From Pseudomonadota bacterium (lineage in GTDB: Bacteria; Desulfobacterota; Desulfobacteria; Desulfobacterales; RPRI01), in the NCBI GenBank assembly GCA_018823005.1, contig JAHJJB010000023.1, forward strand, positions 1-46,898: a stretch of 46,898 bases of DNA, written 5' to 3'. The position numbers and the translations under genes were made by a program. This document shows positions 34,375 through 42,222 of the stretch, one piece after another. Under the pieces are notes generated by a model. It did not search any database and had not been told where the DNA came from. It saw only the letters and a program-made list of their open reading frames with translations. Numbering within the stretch: position 1 is the first letter of the stretch; every line of letters starts with the position of its first letter.

Positions 34375-34389
34375 CGAGCGCTCACTCAT
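34375..34389 (+). promoter_or_regulatory. Putative TetR operator 2
   Basis: A second exact copy of CGAGCGCTCACTCAT, 230 bp from the first, centred on the palindrome GAGCGCTC (34376-34383). It lies just after the predicted + strand start, where bound repressor would block transcription. Confidence 0.7.
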
Positions 34390-34471
34390 ATTTTTTTATA
34401 TTCAATATTTGGGCATAAAGTCCGCTTATTTTACGAAGTTATTAAAACTCATGGAGGTTGGAGGTATTGCT

Positions 34472-35257
34472 ATGACGGAAGAACAGGTTCTCCTGGCAGA
34501 AGAAAAAGAGGGTATAATGACACTTACTTTAAACCGTCCCCAGGCAATGAATTCTTTAAATTTCAGCATGCTGCATTCTTTGAGGGAGCAGGTGGAAGCT
34601 TTGAGATTCAGATCCGATATAAGAGTTGTCATTATCACGGGATCGGGAGATAAGGCATTCTGCTCGGGAGCAGATCTGAAGGAGCGTGTAACATTGAGCC
34701 CTGTGCAGGTAAAGGAATATATTTTTACGATAAGAAATCTCTTTACTTCGATAGAACTTTTAAATAAGCCTGTGATAGCCGGTGTAAACGGCGTAGCGCT
34801 TGGGGGAGGTACCGAACTTGCCCTGGCATCAGATATCCGCATAGCATCCACAAATGCCACCATGGGACTCACAGAAACGCGCCTTGCTATTATCCCGGGA
34901 GCAGGTGGAACCCAGAGGCTTCCAAGGCTGGTTGGCCGGGGCAAAGCAAAAGAGTTGATATTCACCGGGAAGAGAATTGATGCACAGGAAGCTCTGTCTA
35001 TAGGGCTTGTCAATAAAATCTGCGAAAAGGATGACCTTGTAAAAGAATGTATGCTGATGGCTGCCATGATATGCGAAACAGGCCCCATAGCAATAGAGCA
35101 GGCAAAATATGCAATAAATTTCGGGATTGAAACCGATATTCAGACCGGCCTTGCAATAGAATCGAATGCCTACTGGGTGACAATACCGACGGAAGACCGT
35201 CTTGAAGGACTTGCGGCTTTTCGCGAAAAAAGAAAACCGGTATACAAGGGAAAATAA
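34472..35257 (+). CDS. Enoyl-CoA hydratase (crotonase family)
   Basis: From the ATG at 34472 this is a 261-residue crotonase. It has the oxyanion segment FCSGADLKE (63-71), GVALGGGTELALASD (107-121) with E115, and LTETRLAIIPGAGGTQRL (133-150) with E135. Both catalytic glutamates of hydratases are present. The second segment resembles methylglutaconyl-CoA hydratase (AUH) as well as crotonase, so either crotonyl-CoA or 3-methylglutaconyl-CoA could be the substrate. In the isobutyrate pathway it would supply 3-hydroxybutyryl-CoA. I chose this ATG because TTGGAGGT is well placed for it. The frame extends upstream to 34409 without such a site. Confidence 0.9.
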   Translation: MTEEQVLLAEEKEGIMTLTLNRPQAMNSLNFSMLHSLREQVEALRFRSDIRVVIITGSGDKAFCSGADLKERVTLSPVQVKEYIFTIRNLFTSIELLNKPVIAGVNGVALGGGTELALASDIRIASTNATMGLTETRLAIIPGAGGTQRLPRLVGRGKAKELIFTGKRIDAQEALSIGLVNKICEKDDLVKECMLMAAMICETGPIAIEQAKYAINFGIETDIQTGLAIESNAYWVTIPTEDRLEGLAAFREKRKPVYKGK

Positions 35258-35261
35258 AACA

Positions 35262-35300
35262 AGAAGGGCTCAAGGATTCAAGGATCCGGGTGTTCAAGTG
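35262..35300. repeat. Word repeat (TTGAACCC family, reverse orientation)
   Basis: aagggctcaaggattcaagg followed by atccgggtgttcaagtg lies between the hydratase gene and the HMG-CoA-lyase-like gene. It is the reverse-complement form of the cacttgaaccc family. Confidence 0.45.
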
Positions 35301-35349
35301 AAAAGAAAATATTTGACCACATTACTTAATAACTTTTAGGAGGACGAAG

Positions 35350-36369
35350 ATGGCGCTTATGAATTATCCGAAAAAGGTTGTACTGGGAGACATAACCGTA
35401 AGAGATGGTTTCCAGCATGAAGAAAAGTTTATTCCGACTGATGCAAAGGTCTGGGTTGCGGAACAGCTTCTGCTCGCCGGTTTTAAAAGAATCGAAGTCA
35501 CAAACTACGGAAACCCGACAGGCATGCCGCAGTTTAAGGATGCCGATGCGGTGATGAAACGCCTTCGCGGAAGCAAAAAAGCGGGGCATCTTTTGAAGGA
35601 TGCTGAAATCACGACCATAACTATCAGGGAAAAAGCGGTTGATAGAGCTATTATTGCCAAAAAGGAAGGTTACGGCCCCGACAGGATACTTTTCATGGTC
35701 TCAACAAGTGAGGCTCATCACAAGAAAAATTCCGGATTGTCCCTCGCCGAGTACTGGAAGATGTGCGCAGATTATATTCCCAAGGCTCATGAAGCCGGAA
35801 TTAAAGTCTGCGGAACGGTCAGCACAATATGGGGCTGTCCCATAGCAGGTCCGACCGAGCTGAAAGATGCCGTTGCTTTTACTAAACGTTGGCTCGATAT
35901 CGGAGCAGACGACATAGAACATGCAGATCATGACGGTTCGGCCGCGCCGAACAAGGTTTTTGAGTATTTTTCCATGATCCTTGATGAAATTCCGGATAAA
36001 TCAAAGCATATCGCTCATTTCCATACAACAAGAGGATGGGGCCTTGCCAATGTACTCGCTGCCCTTCAGGCCGGAATCACCCATTTTGAATCCACAATCG
36101 GCGCAATAGGCGGCCAGCCGGCAAATTTTGTGGACGGCGTCCCCGTGGCAGGAACAGGCGCATACTATTATTCCGACCCGTCAATCACGGGGCTCGTATC
36201 AACCGAAGATATGGTCGTGATGATGGATGAAATGGGCATCGATACCGGCATTAATGTTGACAAGCTTCTGGACATCGGGAGGATGACCGAAAGGATAGTC
36301 GGAAGGCGTCTTCGATCCGAATGCGCTCATACAGGAAGAATTCCAAAGGAGCTGACCGGACGGAAATAA
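35350..36369 (+). CDS. HMG-CoA-lyase-like TIM-barrel protein lacking the catalytic cysteine
   Basis: This 339-residue protein belongs to the pyruvate carboxyltransferase/HMG-CoA lyase superfamily. It has GDITVRDGFQHEE (13-25) with the metal and substrate Arg18-Asp19, IEVTNYGNPTGMPQ (48-61), and a metal-binding H223-x-H225 in AHFHTTRG. In HMG-CoA lyases the barrel is followed by GGCPYA, with the essential cysteine. Here the same place reads GGQPAN (Q256), followed by an extra segment before STED. It is thus unlikely to be a normal HMG-CoA lyase. It may cleave or form another carbon-carbon bond of an acyl-CoA or 2-oxo acid. It follows the hydratase gene in the regulon and overlaps nothing, while the DUF6125 gene follows 14 bp later. 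Confidence 0.75.
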   Translation: MALMNYPKKVVLGDITVRDGFQHEEKFIPTDAKVWVAEQLLLAGFKRIEVTNYGNPTGMPQFKDADAVMKRLRGSKKAGHLLKDAEITTITIREKAVDRAIIAKKEGYGPDRILFMVSTSEAHHKKNSGLSLAEYWKMCADYIPKAHEAGIKVCGTVSTIWGCPIAGPTELKDAVAFTKRWLDIGADDIEHADHDGSAAPNKVFEYFSMILDEIPDKSKHIAHFHTTRGWGLANVLAALQAGITHFESTIGAIGGQPANFVDGVPVAGTGAYYYSDPSITGLVSTEDMVVMMDEMGIDTGINVDKLLDIGRMTERIVGRRLRSECAHTGRIPKELTGRK

Positions 36370-36383
36370 CAGGAGATATCTCG

Positions 36384-37130
36384 ATGCCTGACAGAATTGA
36401 TTCGATACAGGACCTTGACCACGAACAGACGGCCCGCCTGATCATCGACATGTTCCACCGAATAATAGTTCATTATGCCCTGTGGTACACCGAAATCAGG
36501 CACCAGATGGGCACGGAAAGGGCGCTCGAAGCTCTGAAGACAGCATCTGAAAGAGGCTATGAAATCCAGATGAAGAGGCTGGGGAAAGTCCTTGGCTTTG
36601 AAATGAAGGACGGTATACCTCTCCCCATGCTGAACATGTCTAAAGAGAAGCTGTCCGACCTTATGGATTGCGCTGCCGCGAACTGGATTGCAAATGACGG
36701 TGTCTGGTTCCAGGCAGTTGAATTTACAAACGGGATGATAGATGCCAAACGGTGCAATGATACCTGCTGGGCGCACTTCTCACCCTTTGAAGCGTGGACT
36801 ATAAGGAGATTTTTAAATCTTCCCGATAACCCTGGACTTGAGGGCCTCAAAAGAGCCCTCAATTTCCGCATATACGCCCGGCTGAACACACAGTCTGTAG
36901 TCGATGACACTCCGAACAGTTTTATCTTCCGGATGAATGAATGCCGCGTTCAGTCTGCAAGAAAACGGAAAGGGCTTGATGATTATCCGTGCAAATCGGG
37001 AGGCATGGTCGAATATACTTACTTTGCAAGAAGCATTGATCCCAGAATCATTACAGAATGCGTCGGTTGTCCCCCGGACAAACATCCTGACGACTGGTTC
37101 TGCGCATGGCGGTTCATACTAAAAGAATAG
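36384..37130 (+). CDS. DUF6125 family protein
   Basis: From the ATG at 36384 the protein is 248 residues. It matches the DUF6125 family by its C-terminal block, MNECRVQSARKRKGLDDYPC, then KSGGMVEYTYFAR and ECVGCPPDKHP, followed by DWFCAWRF. The conserved cysteines suggest a metal or substrate-thiol site. Its function is unknown. The group is also labelled as a thiazoline-carboxylate hydrolase-like family in some databases. AGGAG lies before this ATG, so the longer frame from 36321 is not used. It is the last gene of the + arm, 14 bp after the HMG-CoA-lyase-like gene. Such pairs suggest a common step. Confidence 0.75.
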   Translation: MPDRIDSIQDLDHEQTARLIIDMFHRIIVHYALWYTEIRHQMGTERALEALKTASERGYEIQMKRLGKVLGFEMKDGIPLPMLNMSKEKLSDLMDCAAANWIANDGVWFQAVEFTNGMIDAKRCNDTCWAHFSPFEAWTIRRFLNLPDNPGLEGLKRALNFRIYARLNTQSVVDDTPNSFIFRMNECRVQSARKRKGLDDYPCKSGGMVEYTYFARSIDPRIITECVGCPPDKHPDDWFCAWRFILKE

Positions 37131-37164
37131 GGTTCAAGGGGTCAAGGATTCGAGGATTCGAGTG
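37131..37164. repeat. Word repeat (TTGAACCC family, reverse orientation)
   Basis: ggttcaaggggtcaagg followed by attcgaggattcgagtg begins right after the DUF6125 stop. It can pair with the forward copies at 37212 and 37346. Confidence 0.5.
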
Positions 37165-37211
37165 AAAAATTCGCCTGAAGCTGAAAGCCCTTATCAAGTC
37201 GTTAGAAAACA

Positions 37212-37237
37212 CACTTGAACCCTCGGACCCTTGAACC
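37212..37237. repeat. Word repeat (TTGAACCC family, forward orientation)
   Basis: cacttgaaccctcgg followed by acccttgaacc. With 37131-37164 it forms an imperfect inverted pair that could act as a two-way terminator between the convergent DUF6125 and SMP-30-like genes. A shorter third piece is at 37346-37370. Confidence 0.5.
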
Positions 37238-37254
37238 GCAATAGCGAACGCATT

Positions 37255-37274
37255 CCCCGTAGCTTGCTACGGGG
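37255..37274. repeat. CCCCGTAGC palindrome, copy 1
   Basis: CCCCGTAGCTTGCTACGGGG is a perfect 9-bp stem with a 2-nt centre. A near copy at 37323-37341 (CCCCGTA-5 nt-TACGGGG) lies 68 bp away. Both are in the gap 37131-37371, which has no gene. Confidence 0.65.
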
Positions 37275-37322
37275 TTAGTGAGCGAATCAAAAACGGAAAG
37301 AAAGTCCTTACGGTCGAAGATT

Positions 37323-37341
37323 CCCCGTACTTGCTACGGGG
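37323..37341. repeat. CCCCGTAGC palindrome, copy 2
   Basis: A shorter 7-bp stem of the same sequence as the one at 37255-37274. The two share the words ttccccgtag and ttgctacgggg. Confidence 0.6.
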
Positions 37342-37371
37342 AGCTTCAATCCTTGACCCCTTTAGGTCCTA

Positions 37372-38433
37372 TTACTCCAGCTTATATTTGCCGATTCTGT
37401 CATTGTGCAGGCTTCCAAGGTAAAGATACCCGTCATGCTCTCTTGCGCAGGTAATCTCTTTAAGATGTTCGCCTGTCGGCTCCTGCAAACTTCCGGTGAT
37501 TATACCGTCTTCATTGATGGCAAGCACAAAGCCGTACGGTTTGGGTTTAGGCCACAAAAATTTTGGAAGCCTTGAAACAATCTTTTTTACAAAAGGGCTT
37601 GGATGCATCATGTCCATCTGGTCGTTTCTCACGGTAAACAGAGCAAGCCAGAAAGTGCCCCTGCGGTTGGAAGTAATATTGTCCGGAAAACCGGGCAGGT
37701 TGTCCAAAAACGTATCGGCTTTTCCGGCCTTAGGCCCTTTGAGCCAGTAGCGCTGGATACGATACCTGTATGTCTCATTCACAAGAACGAAATCCTCATT
37801 CTGTGAAAGGGCGACCCCGTTTGAAAAATAAAGATCCCGGAGCAGAACGTCTGTTATCTTATTGTTCGGGTTGTATCTTAAAAAACGTCCGTTAGGCCTT
37901 GATTCCAAAAGGTCGAAAAGATATTCGTTCTGCTGGTATTTATAACTCGCATCCGTAAAATAGATCATGCCGTCCGAGGCAATGTCGAGGTGATCCGTGA
38001 ACTTAAAGGGAATACCTTCCGCCTCTTTTGTGAGAAGAGTAATTTTTCCGGAAGTGTCAAGCGAAAGAAGCCCATTGTAAGCATCTGCCACTATGAGATT
38101 GCTCTTGCCATCAAAAGCAAGCCCGAGAGGGCGGCCTCCTGTTTCGGCAAAAGTTTCGATGCCGCCGTCTTTTAATATCCGGACAATTTTTCCATCCTGG
38201 GTTCCTCCATATATCCTGCCTTCAGAATCTACCACAACATCTTCAGGGCCATTGATTTTGCCCTTCGCAATAAGTTCGGCTTTTGATAGCTCATTGTTTT
38301 GCGCAAGAACTCCCGTCATATCAGGCTTTTTTGCCGGTTTATATGCTGCGGGGTCAATCCTTGTCGGCCAGAATAAAAGATATAAAATAATCGCGGCAAT
38401 AATCACCACCAGAATCATAATATACTTTTTCAT
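37372..38433 (-). CDS. SMP-30/strictosidine-synthase-like beta-propeller, membrane-anchored
   Basis: This 353-residue protein has an N-terminal membrane anchor (YIMILVVIIAAIILYLLFW) and a six-bladed beta-propeller with the SMP-30/strictosidine-synthase pattern: NGPEDVVVDSEGRIYGG, RPLGLAFDGKSNLIVAD, YFSNGVALSQNEDFVLVNE and LPGFPDNITSNRRGTFWLAL. The propeller should be in the periplasm. Relatives hydrolyse lactones or esters (APMAP-like). The substrate is unknown. It lies 76 bp downstream of polA, in the same direction, with a word repeat between. Confidence 0.85.
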   Translation of the reverse strand: MKKYIMILVVIIAAIILYLLFWPTRIDPAAYKPAKKPDMTGVLAQNNELSKAELIAKGKINGPEDVVVDSEGRIYGGTQDGKIVRILKDGGIETFAETGGRPLGLAFDGKSNLIVADAYNGLLSLDTSGKITLLTKEAEGIPFKFTDHLDIASDGMIYFTDASYKYQQNEYLFDLLESRPNGRFLRYNPNNKITDVLLRDLYFSNGVALSQNEDFVLVNETYRYRIQRYWLKGPKAGKADTFLDNLPGFPDNITSNRRGTFWLALFTVRNDQMDMMHPSPFVKKIVSRLPKFLWPKPKPYGFVLAINEDGIITGSLQEPTGEHLKEITCAREHDGYLYLGSLHNDRIGKYKLE

Positions 38434-38446
38434 ATTCCTCTCCCTT

Positions 38447-38480
38447 GAGGTTCCTGGTTTATGGTTTCTGGTTCCTGGTT
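38447..38480. repeat. Word repeat (CTGGTTCC family), one arm
   Basis: gaggttcctggtttatgg followed by tttctggttcctggtt lies between polA and the beta-propeller gene. It has the same words as 27100-27170 but only one arm. Confidence 0.5.
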
Positions 38481-38509
38481 AAAAGAGATCGCTATGCAAA
38501 GGTTTCTTA

Positions 38510-41203
38510 TCAGTGGGCTTCGGCCCAGTTATTACCTGACGCAATATTTACCTTGAGCGGAACCTTCAGGTCCCAGACTCCTTCCATTGTTTCTTTGACA
38601 AGCCTGCTCACCGCATCAAGTTCATGAGGCGGCACTTCAAAAACAAGCTCATCGTGCACAGAGAGCAGCATTGCAGTCCTGAATTTCTTTTCAGCCAGCG
38701 CCCTGTCAATATTTATCATCGCGACCTTTATGAGGTCGGCGGCAGTTCCCTGGATCGGCGTGTTCACTGCAATGCGTTCTGCGGCAGCGCGGACTATCTT
38801 GTTGGAGCTGTCAATATCAGTAAGTAGCCTGATGCGCCCGAGGAGCGTTCCTGTCTTTTTATTCCCGTGAGCTTCCTCAATCGTCTTTTCAATAAATTCT
38901 TTTACGCCCTTGTATCTTGCAAAATAGTTTTCGATATAGGTCTGGGCCATCTTCTGGCTTATGCCAAGCTCTTTTGAAAGGCTGAAGGCACCCATGCCGT
39001 ATATTATGCTGAAATTTATAATTTTTGCCTGCCTTCTCAGCTCGGAGGTAATAAACTCCGGAAAAACCCGGAACACCTCGGTAGCCGTTCTGGTATGAAT
39101 ATCTTCATCGTCTGAAAAAGCCTTTATCAGGATTTTATCATCCGAGCAGTGGGCAAGAATTCTCAGCTCTATCTGGGAATAATCGGCTGAAAGAAGGTGC
39201 CACCCTTTTTCAGGTATGAAAGCGCTTCTTATCTCTTTACCCTCATCTGTTTTAATAGGAATATTCTGAAGATTCGGGTCTGAACTGCTGAGCCTCCCTG
39301 TTGCAGTTACGGTCTGGTTAAATGATGAGTGTATGCGTCCTGTTTCCTGGTCTGCAATTTCAAGCAGCGCGTCCGCGTATGTTGATTTAAGTTTTGAAAG
39401 AGTCCTGTGTCTTAATATAAGCGCAGGAAGTTCATGCATGCGGGATAGCTCGGTAAGCACGTCCACATCAGTTGAATATCCCGTCTTTTTTTTCGTCTTC
39501 TTCATGACAGGAAGCGACAGTTTTTCAAAAAGGACCTCTCCTAACTGCTGTGGAGATTTAATATTGAAAGTCATTCCCGCAAGTGAATAAATCCCGCCTT
39601 CAAGCTCATCTATCTGCTGTTCAAAATGTTTGGAAAGCTCACGAAGCCTTTGTCTGTCAACACATATGCCTTTCATTTCCATCTTCATAAGGACAGGAAT
39701 AAGGGGCATTTCGACATTTTCAAAAAGATCTTTGACTCCGATTTCACCAAGTTTTGGCAAAAGAACATCATGCGCAAGAAGAGTTATGTCGGCATCCTCG
39801 CATGCATAAGATACCGCCTTTTCTAAAGGTACACCCGCGAAACCGTCCTCCGGCTTTTTTTTCCCCACTGTCTCTTCAAAGGTGATTTTTCTATGGCCGA
39901 GAAAATCAAGGGCTATCTGGTCAAGGTTATGGGCGCGTTTTGAAGGATTGATAAGATAGGATGCCACCATCGTATCAAAAGAGACTCCGGCAAGCACAAT
40001 TCCATGAAGTTTCAGAACTATCCAGTCATACTTTATGTTCTGGCCTATTTTCTTTATACCCGGATTTTCAAAAACACCTTTGAGCCGTCCCAGTACTTCA
40101 TTAAGATCAAGCTGCCCGGGAACACCTTCATAATCATGGGCAAGTGGAATATAAAATGCCTCGTGTGGTTTTAAAGAAACCGATATTCCAACGAGTTTGG
40201 CTTTAATAGGATTCTCGGATGTGGTTTCGGTATCGACGGCAAAGTAATCAGCCGATTCAAGTCGTAAAATAAGGGAAGAAAGGCTTCCCATATCCGTAAT
40301 CAGACTGTATTCCTTTTCCGAAAGATCTGATTGTATGGACACGCTCTGCTGAAGCTGCCTGAACTCAAGCTCCTGAAACAACTCTGATAATCTTTGGTTA
40401 TCAGGCTTTTGAAAAAGAAAGGAATCCAGGTCGAAATCAAAAGGGACCATGGTATTTATTTCAACAAGCCGCCTGCTTAACAACGCCTGATCTTTAAACA
40501 AAACAAGGTTTTCCTGCTGCTTTTTCTTTGTGATTGAATCGATATTATTGAAAAGATTTTCAATGCTTCCAAAATTTTTAATAAGATCAAGAGCTGTTTT
40601 GGGACCTATTCCCGGAACCCCCGGAACATTATCTGAAGTATCCCCCGAAAGCCCCATGACATCAATAATCTGGCGCGGCTCAATCCCATATTCTTCAACA
40701 ACTCTGTTTTTATCCGTGATCTTGTCTTTCATCGGATCCCAGATAATAACCTTATCGGTCACAAGCTGAAGAAAATCCTTGTCTCCCGTCACCATTACCA
40801 CGGAATAGCCGGAATCTTCCGCTTTGCCCGCGAGGGTTCCTATAAGATCATCCGCTTCAAATCCGGGCATTTCAATTACGGAAAGGTTAAAAGCCCTCGT
40901 TATCTCTTTGATGTAGGGAATCTGAACCTGCAGGTCTTCAGGCATCGGCGGACGGGTGGCTTTGTAGTCTTTGAAAAGGTCATGCCGGAATGTCGGGCCT
41001 TTGGAATCAAAAACCATAACAACGTATTTCGGACCCCAGTCCTCAATTAGTTTGATCAGAATCCTGGCAAAGCCAAAGATAGCGTTTGTCGGGAGTCCTT
41101 TGGAATTTGAAAGGCCTCTTATGGCATGGTATGCACGGTAGATATATGCGCTTCCATCAATAAGAAAAAGTGTTTTATCAGGAAACTCAGGTTTTTTTCC
41201 CAC
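38510..41203 (-). CDS. polA: DNA polymerase I
   Basis: This 897-residue protein is full length. It has the N-terminal 5'-3' exonuclease (LFLIDGSAYIYRAYHAI through GVPGIGPKTALDLIKNFGSI). The 3'-5' exonuclease has FAVDTETTSENPIKAK, so its metal-binding DxE is kept and proofreading is likely, and YACEDADITLLAHD. The polymerase has DPNLQNIP, SADYSQIELRILAHCS, RRQAKIINFSIIYGMG and SVHDELVFEV. It acts in repair and Okazaki fragment processing. The start is a GTG. The HD-domain gene ends 14 bp upstream, so the two are likely co-transcribed. Confidence 0.97.
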   Translation of the reverse strand: MGKKPEFPDKTLFLIDGSAYIYRAYHAIRGLSNSKGLPTNAIFGFARILIKLIEDWGPKYVVMVFDSKGPTFRHDLFKDYKATRPPMPEDLQVQIPYIKEITRAFNLSVIEMPGFEADDLIGTLAGKAEDSGYSVVMVTGDKDFLQLVTDKVIIWDPMKDKITDKNRVVEEYGIEPRQIIDVMGLSGDTSDNVPGVPGIGPKTALDLIKNFGSIENLFNNIDSITKKKQQENLVLFKDQALLSRRLVEINTMVPFDFDLDSFLFQKPDNQRLSELFQELEFRQLQQSVSIQSDLSEKEYSLITDMGSLSSLILRLESADYFAVDTETTSENPIKAKLVGISVSLKPHEAFYIPLAHDYEGVPGQLDLNEVLGRLKGVFENPGIKKIGQNIKYDWIVLKLHGIVLAGVSFDTMVASYLINPSKRAHNLDQIALDFLGHRKITFEETVGKKKPEDGFAGVPLEKAVSYACEDADITLLAHDVLLPKLGEIGVKDLFENVEMPLIPVLMKMEMKGICVDRQRLRELSKHFEQQIDELEGGIYSLAGMTFNIKSPQQLGEVLFEKLSLPVMKKTKKKTGYSTDVDVLTELSRMHELPALILRHRTLSKLKSTYADALLEIADQETGRIHSSFNQTVTATGRLSSSDPNLQNIPIKTDEGKEIRSAFIPEKGWHLLSADYSQIELRILAHCSDDKILIKAFSDDEDIHTRTATEVFRVFPEFITSELRRQAKIINFSIIYGMGAFSLSKELGISQKMAQTYIENYFARYKGVKEFIEKTIEEAHGNKKTGTLLGRIRLLTDIDSSNKIVRAAAERIAVNTPIQGTAADLIKVAMINIDRALAEKKFRTAMLLSVHDELVFEVPPHELDAVSRLVKETMEGVWDLKVPLKVNIASGNNWAEAH

Positions 41204-41217
41204 AGTAATTCCAGTAT

Positions 41218-41796
41218 TTAAAGTCCGAGTTCATCTGCAATTTCAGACATCGCCTTTATGCTTATCGACACAAACTCTTCGATAGGAATGCCTATTTTCT
41301 CACACTCCATTATTCTTTCCCTGCTCACGGCACGGGCAAAATGGGGGGTTTTCATCCTTTTTGTAACAGAACTTACTTTAACGCTTGAAATTTTTTTGTC
41401 GGGATACACAAGGGCTGTTGCCACAACCATGCCTGTTATGCTTTCCGCACATGCAAGGGAGTGCTCGAAAATTGTCGATCGCGACAGGCCCAGACCTTCC
41501 GCGTTATGCATCTTTATGACATCCGCTATTTCAGGAGAGACTCTTTTTTCTTCAAGCATTTTCGCGGAAACCGCTCCGTGGCTGGCTGAATCCTCACCTG
41601 TAATCTCGTAATCGAGATCATGAAGAAGGCCCGCGATTCCCCACAGTTCCCGGTCTTTTTCAAATTTTGCGGCAAGCGCCCTCATGATAGCTTCAGATGC
41701 GATGCAGTGAGCGACAAGCTTTTCATTTTTAAGATGCTCCCTTAAAAGCAGAAGGGCATCTTCTCTTGTAATTCCGGCTCCAAAATCATTTGACAT
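41218..41796 (-). CDS. HD-domain (HDIG-type) protein
   Basis: This 192-residue protein has an HD domain: H29 in VAHCIASEAIM and the HD pair in GIAGLLHDLDYE, then SASHGAVSAKML and a late FEHSLACAESITG. The family (COG2316-like) contains predicted phosphohydrolases with unknown substrate. It lies directly upstream of polA on the same strand, which hints at a housekeeping nucleotide role. This is inference from position only. Confidence 0.85.
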   Translation of the reverse strand: MSNDFGAGITREDALLLLREHLKNEKLVAHCIASEAIMRALAAKFEKDRELWGIAGLLHDLDYEITGEDSASHGAVSAKMLEEKRVSPEIADVIKMHNAEGLGLSRSTIFEHSLACAESITGMVVATALVYPDKKISSVKVSSVTKRMKTPHFARAVSRERIMECEKIGIPIEEFVSISIKAMSEIADELGL

Positions 41797-41934
41797 GTTA
41801 CTGCTCCTGAAAAAAATTCATATAAGAATTAATGTTGCATCAGGCATTTTTGAACTATCACAAAAGCCCATATATAACGACGGAAATCAGCGGGAGCGCA
41901 CCGTTTACTCAATCCGCTGCGTGGCATTTCAGAC

Positions 41935-42216
41935 TTACAGGATTTTCAATTGCCGTTTCAAATCCCGATAGTAATTTTCATGGGGGCCGATCATGATCAG
42001 TTCCAGATCCTCACCAACTTTTCGATATGCAAGCAGGTACTGCATTGTTTTTAGCTTAAACTTATGAACAAATATTCCCTGCAGATCACCTTTCTTTTCC
42101 TCCCCAACACTTGGATCATCGGCAATACTTCTTACTTCCCGATCCAGGGCGTCCTTCTCCGGCTCCGACATCTTCTTTACTTTATTCTTAAACGACCTCG
42201 ACTGGTAAATTCTCAT
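41935..42216 (-). CDS. RelE/ParE-family toxin
   Basis: This 93-residue protein has the RelE/ParE fold pattern: YQSRSFKNKVKKMSEPEKDA at the start, a KGDLQGIFVHKFKLK loop, then YLLAYRKVGEDLELIMIGPH and NYYRDLKR at the end. Such toxins cleave mRNA at the ribosome or poison gyrase. Which applies is not clear. It starts 6 bp after its likely antitoxin gene. No signal peptide is seen. Confidence 0.85.
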   Translation of the reverse strand: MRIYQSRSFKNKVKKMSEPEKDALDREVRSIADDPSVGEEKKGDLQGIFVHKFKLKTMQYLLAYRKVGEDLELIMIGPHENYYRDLKRQLKIL

Positions 42217-42222
42217 AAGGCT

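Larger units (their letters stand above)
34085..34471. other. Divergent control region of the isobutyrate regulon
   Basis: There is no gene in this 387-bp gap. It holds two divergent promoters, each with an operator copy at its start. Between them is an AT-rich centre (about 34195-34330) with runs such as atataacatataatatattg that may be bent or easily melted. Confidence 0.7.

Noticed and set aside
34426-35088. A 220-codon minus-strand frame opposite the enoyl-CoA hydratase
   Set aside because: The sense frame has all crotonase motifs. The antisense one has none and is a codon-use shadow.
35350-36369. Naming this gene as HMG-CoA lyase
   Set aside because: The essential cysteine of the GGCPYA motif is replaced by Gln and the following loop differs, so the specific name is not supported.
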